Source: Devosia aquimaris
GTDB lineage: Bacteria; Pseudomonadota; Alphaproteobacteria; Rhizobiales; Devosiaceae
Assembly: GCF_020169335.1 (NCBI RefSeq)
Contig: NZ_JAIEZN010000002.1
Location: forward strand, 744,001 to 808,000
Direction of reading: 5' to 3'
DNA: 64,000 bases
The notes beneath the pieces were generated by a model. It worked only from the letters and a program-made list of their open reading frames with translations, did no database searches and was not told the origin of the DNA. Both the position numbers and the translations under genes were made by a program. Position 1 is the stretch's first letter, and every line of letters starts with the position of its first letter. Positions 43,103-53,697 of this stretch are shown here, one piece after another.

Positions 43103-45757
43103 TCAGGACGCCACGGCGCTGCGTCTGGCCATGACAAAGGCTTCCAGATCGGCCGCGCTGAGCGGGCGCGACAGCGCATAGCCCTGCAGGATGTCGCAGC
43201 CAAGATCGCGCAGGATCGCGGCGTGTTCGAGTGTCTCCACGCCCTCGGCGATCACCTCGATACCCATGGATTTGCCGATCTCGATGATCGAGGTCAGCAG
43301 TTGGCGCTGTTGCAGATCGTTGAGGATGGGCATGACCAGTTGGCGGTCGATCTTGAGCCGTGTCGGGCGCAGTTTCTGCAGTGAGACGATCGAGGCATAG
43401 CCGGTGCCGAAATCGTCGATCTCGACATCCACGCCCAGTTCCTTGAGCTGGTCGATGTTCCAGCCGACGATTTCGTCACTGTCGTCCAGATAGATCGATT
43501 CCACCAGTTCGAAGGACACCCGGCCCGGTGCGATGTCGAGCTTGCGCATGCTGTTGATCAGCTCGGCATCATGCAGGCGCCGCAGCGAGACATTGACCGA
43601 CACGCGCGGCACATTCAGGCCAAGTCCGTCCCAGCGCTCCAGACAGGCCAGGGACTGTTCGAGCATCATGCGGTCGATCGTTGCCATGACATTGAGGTCC
43701 TCGGCGATCGACAGGAAACTGTCGGGTGCCTTGAGGCCTTCGGTGGGGTGCTGCCAGCGGGCGAGTGTTTCCACGCCCACCACCTCAAGGGTATGGGCGT
43801 CGAACTGCGGCTGGAACCATGCGACAAACTCCTGCCGCTCCAGCCCGGTGAGAATCTCGTCGGCAACGCGCTTGGTCTTGACCACTTCGGCCTGCAGCAC
43901 TTCGGAGAAGTATTCGTAGCAATTACGGCCGCGGGCCTTGGCGCGATAGAGCGCAATATCGGCATTGATCAGCAGGCGCTTGGCGTCGAGCGCCGTATCG
44001 CACTCCGAGGCGACGCCGATACTGACGCCGCAGCGACACTGATGTCCCTGGTAGTCCAGCGGCTGACGCATGCGCTCGATGATGCGCTCGGCAAGATTGC
44101 GCACATACTCGCCGTCGTCCCGGGTGGTGGTCAGCACCACGAACTCATCGCCACCCACGCGCGCCACAAAGTCGACCTCGGCGCAGGTCTCGCGCAGCAC
44201 CGCACTCATATGTTCCAGCATGGCGTCGCCGGCGGCGTGGCCCAGCGTGTCGTTGATCTGCTTGAAACGGTCGAGGTCGATATGCAGCAGGTTGAGCTTG
44301 CTGCCGGTGTGCTCGCCCAGGTCGGCATGCTGGCGCAGCTTGTCGTCCAGATAGCGCCGGTTGGGCAGGCCGGTCAGGCTGTCGTGCAGGGCATTGTGCT
44401 CGATACGCACACGAGCCGCTTCCAGTTCCCGATTGCGGGCATCGGTCAACATGTTGGCGTGGCGCAGATCTTCGTTCAGCGTCACGTCTGCAGTCACGTC
44501 CCAATTGACGCCAACCACACGCTCGGGCTCGTTGGGTTCACGGTACAGCGCCGCGATCGAGCGCACGTAGCGCAGGCGGCCGCCTGGCAGCAGCACGCGA
44601 TAGTCAGATTCATAGCGGCCCGTGCGGATCATGCGGCGGAAATCGGCCTCGGCCCGCGCCTGATCGTCGGGATGCACGGCCGCCTTCCAATTGTCATGGC
44701 TGCGCGGGCCCCGGTCCGCCGGCAGGCCATAGAGCTCATTGGTCCTGTCGTCCCAGCTCTCCTGGCCAGTGGCCAGATCGAGTTCCCACACGCCGACCTT
44801 GGAGACGTCCAGCGCCAGCGCCAGCCGTCGGGACAGGCGCGCCAGTTCAACTTCTCGCTCGGCCTGCAGGCGGGAGTGCTGCTGGCGTTCGCCCAGGAGC
44901 CGACCAATGGCAATGATGGGCAGCAGCACCAGGCCCGCCGCGCCCGCCAGGCCAAGACGGAACAGCCAGAGGTCCTGGTTTGCAGCGCCCCAGCCCCCTT
45001 TGGGTGCAGCCGAGATTGTCCAGCGGCCTGAGGGCAGGACGATATCGGCCGTCACCGGATCGGCGCCCGACAGGTCCGGTCCAAAAAAGGGCTGTCCACC
45101 GGCATCGCCGCTGATCGCAATATCGAGTTCGCTGGTCTGGTCCAGCAGGCCGCTGTCGGCATAAAGCCTTTGCTCGTCGATCACCGCGGAGACCAGGCCC
45201 CAGAACCGTTCGCCGATCGGCGTGTCGATATAGACAGGGAAACGTCCGATGAAACCGCGTCCGCCCTGCACAAGATCCACGGGTCCTGCCAGCACCAGTT
45301 GGCCGGTGTCCCGCGCCCGCAACGCGGCGTCGCGCTGCGCCGCATTGGTGCGATAGTCCAGTCCCAGCGCTGCGACATTTCCCTTGAGCGGATAGATCAG
45401 CCGCACCACCATATCGGGCGCCGCCGCCATTGAGCGCAGCTGGCTCTCCTGCTCGATCAGCTTGGCGGCCAAGGTGGAGAACCGCGTTTGGGACATTCGG
45501 GGTTCTGTCGAGATTGTCGACACCAGCCCGCGCACCAGTTGCAGATTGCCGTTCACATTGCCTTCGAGCTTGGCTCGCACCAGCGAGACTTCGGCGGCGA
45601 CCTTGGCCCGGATCTGGGCATTGGCGAGAACCGAACGCTGCCGATCCAGCAGCATGCCCCCGGCCAGAACCACGACCATGGCGATAATGGCCGGAATGAA
45701 GATCGGCCTGAGCCAGCTCAGTCGGCTATCCTGCAATGGCGTCGGCTTGGCAGTCAC
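43103..45757 (-). CDS. CHASE-PAS-GGDEF-EAL cyclic-di-GMP enzyme
   Basis: 884 residues. A transmembrane helix (about 18-37), a periplasmic CHASE-type sensor to about 265, and a second helix (GLAGAAGLVLLPIIAIG) are followed by a short coiled segment and PAS with PAC (VWELDLATGQESWDDRTNELYG; GRLRYVRSIAAL). The GGDEF domain has an intact GGDEF at about 536; the residues eight to five before it are AEVD rather than RxxD, so product inhibition may be lost. The EAL domain reads ETL at about 663 but keeps DDFGTG, LKID and AEGVET, so it may be an active phosphodiesterase. No ligand is known for the sensor. Confidence 0.92.
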   Translation of the reverse strand: MTAKPTPLQDSRLSWLRPIFIPAIIAMVVVLAGGMLLDRQRSVLANAQIRAKVAAEVSLVRAKLEGNVNGNLQLVRGLVSTISTEPRMSQTRFSTLAAKLIEQESQLRSMAAAPDMVVRLIYPLKGNVAALGLDYRTNAAQRDAALRARDTGQLVLAGPVDLVQGGRGFIGRFPVYIDTPIGERFWGLVSAVIDEQRLYADSGLLDQTSELDIAISGDAGGQPFFGPDLSGADPVTADIVLPSGRWTISAAPKGGWGAANQDLWLFRLGLAGAAGLVLLPIIAIGRLLGERQQHSRLQAEREVELARLSRRLALALDVSKVGVWELDLATGQESWDDRTNELYGLPADRGPRSHDNWKAAVHPDDQARAEADFRRMIRTGRYESDYRVLLPGGRLRYVRSIAALYREPNEPERVVGVNWDVTADVTLNEDLRHANMLTDARNRELEAARVRIEHNALHDSLTGLPNRRYLDDKLRQHADLGEHTGSKLNLLHIDLDRFKQINDTLGHAAGDAMLEHMSAVLRETCAEVDFVARVGGDEFVVLTTTRDDGEYVRNLAERIIERMRQPLDYQGHQCRCGVSIGVASECDTALDAKRLLINADIALYRAKARGRNCYEYFSEVLQAEVVKTKRVADEILTGLERQEFVAWFQPQFDAHTLEVVGVETLARWQHPTEGLKAPDSFLSIAEDLNVMATIDRMMLEQSLACLERWDGLGLNVPRVSVNVSLRRLHDAELINSMRKLDIAPGRVSFELVESIYLDDSDEIVGWNIDQLKELGVDVEIDDFGTGYASIVSLQKLRPTRLKIDRQLVMPILNDLQQRQLLTSIIEIGKSMGIEVIAEGVETLEHAAILRDLGCDILQGYALSRPLSAADLEAFVMARRSAVAS

Positions 45758-45863
45758 AGCGTTGCATTACCTTTTGGCCATCCTGGCCCGATGCAACAAT
45801 GGACCCACACACTTATCCTAGAATTACCAGTATCAAGAAGCTGCAGCGATGGTTAGCAGACCA

Positions 45864-46646
45864 CTAAGCGCTTGAAAGTCTGTCGGTTTCGATCAGCGTC
45901 ACGCCGGCATTGGCACAGAGGGCGCGAACGCCCTCGATGGGGCAGAAATCGGTGACGAAGGTGCCCACCTGGTCGATGCGGGCGATCCGCACCGGGGCCG
46001 AGCGGCTAAATTTGCCCTGGTCGGCAACGAGGATTACGTGGCGCGCATTGGCCATGATCGCCTGCGCCACGCGCACCTCGCGATAGTCGAAGTCGAGCAG
46101 CGCGCCATCGGCATCGAGTGCCGAGGCGCCAATGACGGCATAATCGACCTTGAACTGCGAGAAGAACCCCGCTGCCGCCTCGCCGACCACGGCGCCGTCG
46201 GAGGGGCGCACGACGCCGCCAGCGATCACCACCTCAAAGCGGGGATACACCCGCATGCGGTTGGCAACATTGATATTGTTGGTGACCACCAATAGCCCCG
46301 AATGATCGATCAGCGCCTGGCTGACCGCTTCGGTGGTGGTGCCGATGTTGATGAACAAAGAGGCATCGTTGGGAATGATCGCGGCGGCCGCCCGCCCGAT
46401 CGCTGCCTTGGCCTCGGCGGCAATTCGCCGGCGCGCCTCGTATTCGAGATTTTCTACCCCAGAGGGCAGGGTCGCCCCGCCATGCACCCGCGTCAGCTGG
46501 CGCTGGTCGCACAGGAAGTTCAGATCCTTGCGAATGGTCTGGACCGAAACGCCGAAGCGGCTGGCCAGGGCATCGACGGTGACCCGGGACTGCTGGCGCG
46601 CCAGCTCGATAATGGCGCGGTGGCGCTCGCTGCTGTCCGCTGCCAT
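45864..46646 (-). CDS. DeoR/GlpR-family transcriptional regulator
   Basis: 260 residues: an N-terminal DeoR helix-turn-helix (VTVDALASRFGVSVQTIRKDLNFL, then LTRVHGGA) and a C-terminal sugar-phosphate sensor (LFINIGTTTEAVSQAL, VVTNN). The ATG lies one base after the carbonic anhydrase stop, so it is probably the last gene of a selO / carbonic anhydrase / deoR operon. The regulated pathway is not evident. Confidence 0.9.
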   Translation of the reverse strand: MAADSSERHRAIIELARQQSRVTVDALASRFGVSVQTIRKDLNFLCDQRQLTRVHGGATLPSGVENLEYEARRRIAAEAKAAIGRAAAAIIPNDASLFINIGTTTEAVSQALIDHSGLLVVTNNINVANRMRVYPRFEVVIAGGVVRPSDGAVVGEAAAGFFSQFKVDYAVIGASALDADGALLDFDYREVRVAQAIMANARHVILVADQGKFSRSAPVRIARIDQVGTFVTDFCPIEGVRALCANAGVTLIETDRLSSA

Positions 46647-46647
46647 T

Positions 46648-47202
46648 TCAGGCCGGCTCGAAATCGTTGGGACGAGCCGTCACATCCACCAGCCCGGCGG
46701 CAAAGCGGCGCGCGTTGCGGACATAATTGTCGGCGGAGCGGCGCAACCCGGCAATAGCATCGGCATCTAGGGGGCGGATCACCTTGCCCGGCGCGCCCAC
46801 CACCAGCGATCCGTCGGGGATCACCTTGCCTTCAGTGACCAGGGCGCCAGCGCCGATCAGGCAATCCCGCCCGATGCGGGCGCCATTGAGAATGGTGGCA
46901 CCCATGCCGATCAGCGTGTTGTCGCCTATGGTGCAGCCATGCAGCATCGCCTTGTGGCCAATGGTACAGCCCGCCCCGATGGTGAGGGGAAAGCCCATGT
47001 CGGTATGCAGCACGCAGTTCTCCTGCACATTGCTGCGCGCACCGATGACTATGGGCTCATTGTCGCCGCGGGCCACCACGCCAAACCAGATGCCCGCCTG
47101 CGCCTGCACGATTACCTGACCGATCAGCACGGCGGTTGGGGCAATCCAGGCCACCTCGGGGTCGATCTCGGGTGCAATGCCATCGAGGGCAAAAAGGGTC
47201 AT
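46648..47202 (-). CDS. gamma-carbonic anhydrase family protein
   Basis: 184 residues of left-handed beta-helix hexapeptide repeats ([47 protein letters not shown]). Three His, in VLHTD and GHKAMLHG, match the zinc ligands. GAGGAG before the ATG at 47202 fixes the start although the frame is open upstream into selO. Confidence 0.9.
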   Translation of the reverse strand: MTLFALDGIAPEIDPEVAWIAPTAVLIGQVIVQAQAGIWFGVVARGDNEPIVIGARSNVQENCVLHTDMGFPLTIGAGCTIGHKAMLHGCTIGDNTLIGMGATILNGARIGRDCLIGAGALVTEGKVIPDGSLVVGAPGKVIRPLDADAIAGLRRSADNYVRNARRFAAGLVDVTARPNDFEPA

Positions 47203-47212
47203 CTCGGTCTCC

Positions 47213-48619
47213 TCACCCCAATCCATGGGCCCGGCGCATCTCGGCAATCCCATCGAGCGCCGCCACGAAACCGGACCAGTCGTCATCCGCTGCAATCGGC
47301 GCCCAGATGGCTTCGACCTCGTCGATCAGCATGCTGCGCGGGCGCTGCTGCGCAAAATAGGCATGTGCGAGATTGTTGTCATCTGCCGTCTGATAGGCCC
47401 CCAGCGCATCGGCTACGGGTCGGAAGGCCTCGGTGGCATAGTGCGGTGCCGCGGGACTGCGTGCAGCGCGTTCCGCGCTCATAGCGCCGCCGCGCCAGTC
47501 GAACAGCATCTGTTCAAACGGCGCCTTGCTGGCAGCAAGGAAGCCGAACAGCGTCGTGACGAAATCGGCGTCACGCGCATCGCCATGCGGCACAAGGGCA
47601 AGCCGGCGCAGCATCTGGCGCGGCAATTCCTCCCGGAAAACTGGCCAGATCTGGTTCAGAGCCGGTTCGAGCGCGGCAATGCTGGACAATGGTACCAGGC
47701 ACTCCGCCAGCCGCGTCAGGTTCCAGGCCAGCGCGTCAGGCTGTCGGCCGAAGCTGTAGAGCCCGGTCTCGTCGAAATAGGCAGCGGTGAACGCCGGGTC
47801 ATAGTGCTCGATGAAGCGCCACGGACCGTAGTCAAAGCTCTCGCCGGTGATGTTGATATTGTCGGTATTGAGCACGCCATGCACAAATCCGGCAGCGATC
47901 CACTGCGCCCCTAGCCGGGCCACCCGAATGGTCACCGCTTCGAGGAAGGCTGCGGCCGGGTCGGCGGCGCCATCCAGCTCGGGATAGTACTGGGCAATGG
48001 CATAATCGAGCAGTTGGCGCAGGCCGGCCGTGTCTTCGAGATAGGCCAGGCGCTGGAACGTGCCGATGCGGATATGGCTGTGGCTGAGCCGCACCAGCAC
48101 CGAGGAGCGTGTAGGAGACGGTTCGTCGCCGCGATAGAGCTGTTCGCCGGTCTCGACCAGGGACAGGCTCTTGGAGGTATAGACCCCGAGCGCCTCGAGC
48201 ATTTCGCTGGCCAGCACCTCGCGCACGCCGCCCTTGAGCGTCAGCCGGCCGTCGCCGCCACGCGACCATGGCGTCTTGCCGCTGCCTTTGGTGCCCATGT
48301 CGAGCAGGCGCCCGTCTTTGAGATCGCGCGCTTGAGCGAAGAGGAACCCCCGCCCATCGCCCAGATCGGGATTGTAGCTGCGGAACTGGTGGCCGTGATA
48401 GCGCAGGGCCAGCGGCTGCGGCAGCGAGCCGGGCAGGGGCTCGAAGCGCCCGAAGTGGGCCAGCCATTGCGCCTCATCGAGATCGTCGAGCCCGATGCGC
48501 GCGGCCCATCGCTGGTCGCGGTGGCGCAGGATGGTCTTGGGAAAATCAGCCGCGGCAACGCGATCAAAGAAAGCGTCGCCCAGCGTCTCATGGTTGCGGG
48601 CCGGCTGGAAATCACTCAT
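47213..48619 (-). CDS. selO: protein adenylyltransferase SelO (YdiU)
   Basis: 468 residues of a pseudokinase-like fold that transfers AMP to proteins. Family motifs are [38 protein letters not shown] and [21 protein letters not shown], the last carrying the metal-binding Asn and Asp. No selenocysteine is expected in bacterial forms. It is the first gene of the minus-strand operon, divergent from the HAD gene. Confidence 0.92.
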   Translation of the reverse strand: MSDFQPARNHETLGDAFFDRVAAADFPKTILRHRDQRWAARIGLDDLDEAQWLAHFGRFEPLPGSLPQPLALRYHGHQFRSYNPDLGDGRGFLFAQARDLKDGRLLDMGTKGSGKTPWSRGGDGRLTLKGGVREVLASEMLEALGVYTSKSLSLVETGEQLYRGDEPSPTRSSVLVRLSHSHIRIGTFQRLAYLEDTAGLRQLLDYAIAQYYPELDGAADPAAAFLEAVTIRVARLGAQWIAAGFVHGVLNTDNINITGESFDYGPWRFIEHYDPAFTAAYFDETGLYSFGRQPDALAWNLTRLAECLVPLSSIAALEPALNQIWPVFREELPRQMLRRLALVPHGDARDADFVTTLFGFLAASKAPFEQMLFDWRGGAMSAERAARSPAAPHYATEAFRPVADALGAYQTADDNNLAHAYFAQQRPRSMLIDEVEAIWAPIAADDDWSGFVAALDGIAEMRRAHGLG

Positions 48620-48720
48620 GGCATCACAAGGCTAGCATGCCCACTTGCTCCGGGGACAGCGCAACCCAGCCTTTCGGCACACGGACTGGCGCAAAGCCGA
48701 AAATCGCCCTATATCGAGCC

Positions 48721-49407
48721 ATGATGACCAGCCAGTTTGACACTCTCGATCTTGCGCCCTTTGAGGCCGTGATCTTCGACATGGACGGAACCCTGCTCGA
48801 CACCGAGGCCGTATTCCGCACCATCGTCTTCGAGGTCTGCGACGAACTGGGCTATGTGATGACCGACGATGTGCATCTGTCGATGGTCGGTGGTAGCCAT
48901 GAGCGCACCAATCAGCTGCTGATCGAGGCCTATGGCGTTGCCTTTCCCTATACGCTGTTCGACCAGCGCTGCCGCATCATCATGCATGAGCGCAGCCAGT
49001 CTGGCGTGCCGCTCAAGGCCGGTGCCCGCGAACTGGTCAGCGACCTCAAGGCCCGTGGCATTCCCACGGCCGTGGCAACCTCCTCGCGCAATCCCCATGC
49101 TCAGCACCATCTGGGTGCGGCCGGCCTGCTTGATCTGTTCGAGACCGTGGTGACACGCGATGATGTGCTCAATCCCAAGCCGCATCCCGAGCCCTATCTG
49201 ACGGCAGCGCATCGTCTGGGCGTGGCGCCGACGCTGTGCCTGGCCCTTGAGGACAGCCACACCGGCGTACGCGCCGCCCATGCCGCCGGCATGCAGACCG
49301 TGATGGTGCCTGATCTTGTCCATCCCAGCGAAGAGATTCGCGCCCTCGGCATTGCCGTGATGGAAAGCCTCAGCCACGTGCATCAGGCCGCCTTCCGCCG
49401 CTCCTGA
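48721..49407 (+). CDS. HAD-superfamily phosphatase (beta-phosphoglucomutase-like subgroup)
   Basis: 228 residues: motif I FDMDGTLLDTEA, motif II ATSSRN, motif III NPKPHPEPY, and LALEDSHTGVRAAHAAGM as motif IV. Acts on a small phosphorylated metabolite. The frame opens upstream, but the ATG pair at 48721/48724 gives the canonical N-terminus; no strong ribosome-binding site. Confidence 0.85.
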   Translation: MMTSQFDTLDLAPFEAVIFDMDGTLLDTEAVFRTIVFEVCDELGYVMTDDVHLSMVGGSHERTNQLLIEAYGVAFPYTLFDQRCRIIMHERSQSGVPLKAGARELVSDLKARGIPTAVATSSRNPHAQHHLGAAGLLDLFETVVTRDDVLNPKPHPEPYLTAAHRLGVAPTLCLALEDSHTGVRAAHAAGMQTVMVPDLVHPSEEIRALGIAVMESLSHVHQAAFRRS

Positions 49408-49589
49408 CTGGCTGCAAGCGCCCTGCCTTTTGACCCGGCCTCGCCATGACGGGGCCGCGACACTTTTGCCCATAAACACTGGCTGTGGAATTTATCTGTA
49501 TCCGTAAACTTTTATGATTCGGGCAAAGTCTCCCTTCACCACACCGCAAGTGATTGCTTTTCATGGGTTTTCAATCGCGCCCCGGTCGA

Positions 49590-49604
49590 TTAACCGTAAC
49601 TTAA
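49590..49604. promoter_or_regulatory. Full CtrA consensus box
   Basis: TTAA-CCGTAAC-TTAA matches the alphaproteobacterial CtrA consensus TTAA-N7-TTAA exactly, 158 bases before the cell-wall hydrolase start. Confidence 0.6.
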
Positions 49605-49621
49605 GAAGCTAACGGGCATGG

Positions 49622-49636
49622 TTAACCAGCCGTAAA
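49622..49636. promoter_or_regulatory. Degenerate second CtrA box
   Basis: TTAA-CCAGCCG-TAAA matches TTAA-N7-TTAA at seven of eight positions, 32 bases downstream of the first box. Confidence 0.4.
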
Positions 49637-49761
49637 TTCTGGCTTCCCTCCGCGCCAAGCCTTGGCTAGTGTGCAGCCGGAATGGATCACGAGCCCGCAA
49701 GACGGCCCGGGTCGAAGGTTCGTCGGAAAAGACCGGCGGGCTCACGAGTAAGGATGGGGCA

Positions 49762-50661
49762 TTGACGCAAACCTGGCAGCTCAAAGCAGTACGTGCCCTG
49801 GCCCATCTGCTTGCACTGTGTGCGGTTTCGCTCGTGCTTTTCATTACGCTCGCCCCTGCGCACGCCCAGACCATCCGCATGGCTTCGGTCACGCCGCTGC
49901 CGGTGCCCCAGGATCTGGCCGCGCTGCGCGAGCAGCCCGCAATCGGTCCCACCGTCGTGCCACTTGGCCCAGGCGAGCAGGCGCTGACCCCGGCCCTGTT
50001 GTCCAACTATGTTGCTCGCCAGCAGCAGCTGCATGCGGTTGATGTGAACACCCTGGGCCCACAGGCGCCGCTCAACACCGACGTGCTGCTCGGCTACATT
50101 TCCCGCGGCTCCTTCGGCAGCAACAGCGCCGTGTCGGCCATTGCCGATATTGCGGGCGCCAAGGTGACCCCCGAGCCGGCGCTGAACCCGACGGCGCTGG
50201 AGGCCTATATACAGAATGGCTACCAGCCGGTGGAAAAGCGCCTTGCCCATGCCAATGCCGAACGCGATTGCCTGGCCCAGGCCATCTATCACGAGGCGCG
50301 CGGCGAAAGCGCAGCCGGCCAGCTGGCGGTGGCCAATGTCATCGTCAACCGCGCCCGCTCGGCCAAGTTCCCGTCCACCCTCTGCGGCGTGATCTATCAG
50401 AACGCCGACAAGGGCTATCATCGCTGCCAGTTCACCTTTGCCTGCGACGGTCGCAACGACGCCCCCTCGGAACGCCGTGCCTGGCAGCGCTCGGCCGAAC
50501 TGGCCCAAGCGGTCTATGCCGAATTCGCCACGGGCGAAGCGGTCGGCGCCGTGCCGCGCTCGGCTCTGTACTACCACACCACCAATGTGCGTCCGAACTG
50601 GGCCAATACCTACAATGCCGTCGCCCAGATCGGCTCGCACATCTTCTACGCGCCCAACTGA
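49762..50661 (+). CDS. cell-wall hydrolase, SleB family
   Basis: 299 residues: a cytoplasmic basic stretch, a hydrophobic segment ending THAPAHAQ-like (ALCAVSLVLFITLAPAHAQ, signal peptide or anchor), a linker domain, and the C-terminal hydrolase_2 domain with DCLAQAIYHEARGES (Glu about 176), VANVIVNRARS and QFTFACDG. It would cleave peptidoglycan in the periplasm. It starts with TTG at 49762 behind AAGGA; the frame is open from 49669. CtrA-like boxes upstream suggest cell-cycle control. Confidence 0.85.
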   Translation: MTQTWQLKAVRALAHLLALCAVSLVLFITLAPAHAQTIRMASVTPLPVPQDLAALREQPAIGPTVVPLGPGEQALTPALLSNYVARQQQLHAVDVNTLGPQAPLNTDVLLGYISRGSFGSNSAVSAIADIAGAKVTPEPALNPTALEAYIQNGYQPVEKRLAHANAERDCLAQAIYHEARGESAAGQLAVANVIVNRARSAKFPSTLCGVIYQNADKGYHRCQFTFACDGRNDAPSERRAWQRSAELAQAVYAEFATGEAVGAVPRSALYYHTTNVRPNWANTYNAVAQIGSHIFYAPN

Positions 50662-51126
50662 GCCGCGTACCCCTCGTCTTGAGCTGATCCCGACCAGCAC
50701 GGCCCTTTGGAGCCTGCGGTGATGCGTCGGGGCTGACCCCGAGACGGCTGTCTCCGCTTGGCGAGTCCAGATGTGAGGCGTAGTCCTCGGGATGTCCGTT
50801 CTGCGCCGGCCCACTAGACGCGGTCCTGCCGGACGACTGGCAACCTGCCCGCACCCTGGATGAGCGGCAGAACGCACACCCGTCCGAACCACACACTCTT
50901 CGTCTGCAGGCCGACCGCGTGGTGATCGCAGGAGTGTAGCTGTGCCGGAAGTGTTGGAGCCAAGCAAATAGGCGGCGATGGCAGGACTTCCCGTCAGCCC
51001 GCACTGGGCCGACCTGCGGCCTTCGAACTCCTTCCCAAAAACAATCCACCCCGCTGCACCGGGACGGGCGCGGCGGGGTGGAGCCGGGGAGGGAGGCCCC
51101 CTGGTGTGCTCTGTCTGCGGCTTTTC
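50662..51126. other. Unassigned 465-bp intergenic region
   Basis: Between the cell-wall hydrolase and pckA I see no supported gene. The right part holds the pckA terminator (51035-51082). The left part (50690-50960) is G+C-rich with many short complementary segments but no codon pattern or start signals I trust. It could be a degenerate repeat or a structured RNA. Confidence 0.4.
51035..51082 (-). terminator. Intrinsic terminator of pckA
   Basis: On the minus strand TCCACCCCGC-type arms (51046-51054 with 51073-51081, extended by one T-A pair) form a 10-bp stem, followed by ATTGTTTTTGGG. Confidence 0.75.
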
Positions 51127-52719
51127 TCAGGCGGCGGCCTGGGCGAGGCGGGGGCCGGGCGAGGCATTGGCGCCGGTGCCGAATTTTTCGAAGTTGGCGC
51201 GGAACAGGCCCGCCAGATGCAGCGCCTGTCGGTCATAGGCCTCCGGATCAGCCCAGGTCTGTCGCGGGGTGAGAAGGCGCGTCTCGACGCCCGGCACTAC
51301 CACCGGCACGGCAAAGCCGAAGAGGTCGTCGATACGCATCTCGGCGTCATCGAGGCTGCCATCGAGCGCCGCCGTCAGCAGCCGGCGGGTGGAGGCGATG
51401 TCGATGCGCTTGCCCACGCCATAGCCGCCGCCGGTCCAGCCGGTGTTGATGAGCCATGTCGCAGCCCCGCTGCTGGCCAGCTTTTCGGCCAGCATCTCGC
51501 CATAGACGGTGGGATGCAGGGGCATGAAGGGCGCGCCGAAACAGGCCGAAAAGGTCGCCTGCGGTTCGGTGATGCCGCGCTCGGTTCCGGCCACTTTGGC
51601 AGTGTAGCCGGAAAGGAAGTGATAGACTGCCTGTTCGGGCGTCAGCCGCGCCACCGGTGGCAGCACGCCGAAGGCATCGGCGGTGAGGAACACCACGCTG
51701 CGTGGCGTGCCGCCCATGCTGCCAGGGGCGACCGAGGGCAGCACTGTCAGCGGATAGGCCGCGCGGGTGTTTTCGGTCAGGCTCACGTCGTCGAAATCGG
51801 GCACATGAGCGCCGTCGAGCACGACGTTCTCCAGCACGGTGCCGAAGCGCTTGGTGGCAGCAAAAATCTCGGGCTCGGCGCTGGGGCTGAGCTTGATGGT
51901 CTTGGCATAGCAGCCGCCTTCGAGGTTGAAGACCCCCGTTGCGCTCCAGCCATGCTCATCGTCGCCGATCAGCGGGCGGGCCGGATCATTGCTGAGCGTG
52001 GTCTTGCCGGTGCCCGATAGCCCAAAGAACAGGGCGGCCTTGCCATCTGGACCCAGGTTGGCCGAGCAGTGCATGGGCAGGACGCCCTGGCGCGGGGCAT
52101 GGAAGTTGAACAGCGAGAACACGCTCTTCTTGATCTCGCCCGCATAGGAGGTGCCGGCGATGACGACGATATTGCGGCTCATGTCGAGCGCGATCACTGT
52201 ATCGGTGCGGCTGCCATGGCGGGCTGGATCAGCGCGGAACTGCGGGGCGTGCACAATGGTGACCGGGCTGGCGCTCGGGCTGGCCGGCACGGCCTCGCCG
52301 GGGCGGATCAACAGGTTACGGATGAACAGGGCATGCCAGGCGCTGGGGGTCAGCACGGTGACGCCGAACTGGTGACGCGGATCCGCGCCGGCCAGCAGGT
52401 CCTGCCGGTAGATGCCGAGACCGGCCAGCGAGGCGGTGGCGTCGGCCAGCAGGCGATCAAAATGCCCCGGGCTCATGGCGCCGCTATTGTCCCACCAGAC
52501 GCTGGTCTCGGTGAGCCCGTCGCGCACGATGAACTTGTCCTTGGGCGAGCGCCCGGTGAAGGCGCCGGTGCGCACCGAAACGGCGCCATCGGCGGTCAGT
52601 TCACACTCCTCGCCCTGGACGGCGCGGGCCACCAGCTCTGGCGCAATGGCATTGGCCAGCACGGAGCCGGCCATGGCCGCAATCCTGGTCCTCAGGCTCT
52701 CATGGTCGAACGGGGTCAT
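51127..52719 (-). CDS. pckA: phosphoenolpyruvate carboxykinase (ATP)
   Basis: 530 residues. The P-loop [11 protein letters not shown] with the following DEHGW, ATP-site TGRSPKDKF and [11 protein letters not shown] are diagnostic. It decarboxylates oxaloacetate to PEP for gluconeogenesis, needed for growth on the aromatic and organic acids this island degrades. The frame opens upstream, but GGAG eight bases before the ATG at 52719 gives the canonical length. Divergent from chvI, the usual rhizobial arrangement, and ChvI-type control of pckA is known in relatives. Confidence 0.95.
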   Translation of the reverse strand: MTPFDHESLRTRIAAMAGSVLANAIAPELVARAVQGEECELTADGAVSVRTGAFTGRSPKDKFIVRDGLTETSVWWDNSGAMSPGHFDRLLADATASLAGLGIYRQDLLAGADPRHQFGVTVLTPSAWHALFIRNLLIRPGEAVPASPSASPVTIVHAPQFRADPARHGSRTDTVIALDMSRNIVVIAGTSYAGEIKKSVFSLFNFHAPRQGVLPMHCSANLGPDGKAALFFGLSGTGKTTLSNDPARPLIGDDEHGWSATGVFNLEGGCYAKTIKLSPSAEPEIFAATKRFGTVLENVVLDGAHVPDFDDVSLTENTRAAYPLTVLPSVAPGSMGGTPRSVVFLTADAFGVLPPVARLTPEQAVYHFLSGYTAKVAGTERGITEPQATFSACFGAPFMPLHPTVYGEMLAEKLASSGAATWLINTGWTGGGYGVGKRIDIASTRRLLTAALDGSLDDAEMRIDDLFGFAVPVVVPGVETRLLTPRQTWADPEAYDRQALHLAGLFRANFEKFGTGANASPGPRLAQAAA

Positions 52720-52972
52720 GTAGTGTCTCCATCGGGGCGCGGCGAATGCGACCGGCAATGGCCCACACGCTAGAGGCTCAATGGATGGGGCAACATCCCG
52801 AAATCGGTCGTAAGACGGAAGTCGCATCGGGCGGTGCGCAAGCAATAAAGCGCTGCCAGACCTGACGCCGCCCTTGGCCGCGCCTTATTTAATGCGTAAT
52901 TGTGCCTTGCAAGCAGAGACAATGGCTTGTGAAGCCACCGATTTGCATGTGTCCGAACAAGAAAGGCAGCTC

Positions 52973-53689
52973 ATGCCCAAGATCGCACTCGTCGATGATG
53001 ACCGCAATATTCTCACGTCTGTCTCGCTGACCCTGGAAGCCGAGGGCTACCAGGTGGCAACCTATACCGATGGCGCCTCTGGCCTGGAGGGTCTGACCAC
53101 CGACAAGCCCGACCTGGCCATTCTCGACATCAAGATGCCGCGCATGGATGGCATGGAGCTGCTGCGCCGCCTGCGGCAGAAGTCTGACGTGCCGGTCATC
53201 TTTCTCACCAGCAAGGACGAGGAAATCGACGAGTTGTTCGGCCTCAAGATGGGCGCCGACGATTTTATCACCAAGCCGTTTTCGCAGCGCCTGCTGGTCG
53301 AGCGGGTCAAGGCCATCCTGCGCCGCTCCGCCCCGCGCGACCCTGCTGCCCCAGCCGGTGCGCCGGGTGAGGCCAACACTGGCAAGGCGCTGATCGAGCG
53401 CGGTTCGCTGGTGATGGACGAAGAGCGCCACACCTGCACCTGGAAGGGCCAGCGCGTGACCCTGACGGTCACCGAGTTCCTGATCCTGCAGGCACTGGCC
53501 CTGCGCCCCGGTGTGGTCAAATCGCGCAACGCACTGATGGACGCGGCCTATGACGACCAGGTCTATGTCGATGATCGGACCATCGACAGCCACATCAAGC
53601 GGCTGCGCAAGAAGTTCAAGGCCACCGACGACGACTTCGAGATGATCGAAACGCTCTATGGCGTGGGCTATCGCTTCAAGGAACAATAG
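52973..53689 (+). CDS. chvI: response regulator ChvI (OmpR family)
   Basis: 238 residues: a receiver domain with acidic pair Asp9/Asp10, phosphoacceptor Asp52 (AILDIKMP) and Lys near 101 (TSKDEE), then a winged-helix output ([42 protein letters not shown]). AAAGG upstream supports the ATG at 52973, although the frame opens about 100 bases earlier. It works with the adjacent ChvG to control envelope and acid responses. Confidence 0.93.
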   Translation: MPKIALVDDDRNILTSVSLTLEAEGYQVATYTDGASGLEGLTTDKPDLAILDIKMPRMDGMELLRRLRQKSDVPVIFLTSKDEEIDELFGLKMGADDFITKPFSQRLLVERVKAILRRSAPRDPAAPAGAPGEANTGKALIERGSLVMDEERHTCTWKGQRVTLTVTEFLILQALALRPGVVKSRNALMDAAYDDQVYVDDRTIDSHIKRLRKKFKATDDDFEMIETLYGVGYRFKEQ

Positions 53690-53697
53690 GGGCACCG

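Larger units (their letters stand above)
49408..49761. other. Intergenic region with CtrA-like boxes
   Basis: 354 bases without a supported gene. It is relatively A/T-rich between 49480 and 49640 and holds the CtrA-like elements listed separately. The right end carries the leader of the cell-wall hydrolase gene. Confidence 0.6.

Noticed and set aside
49687..50967. Minus-strand frame over the cell-wall hydrolase and the following spacer
   Set aside because: Mirror of the SleB gene extended through non-coding sequence; Arg/Gly-rich, without motifs.
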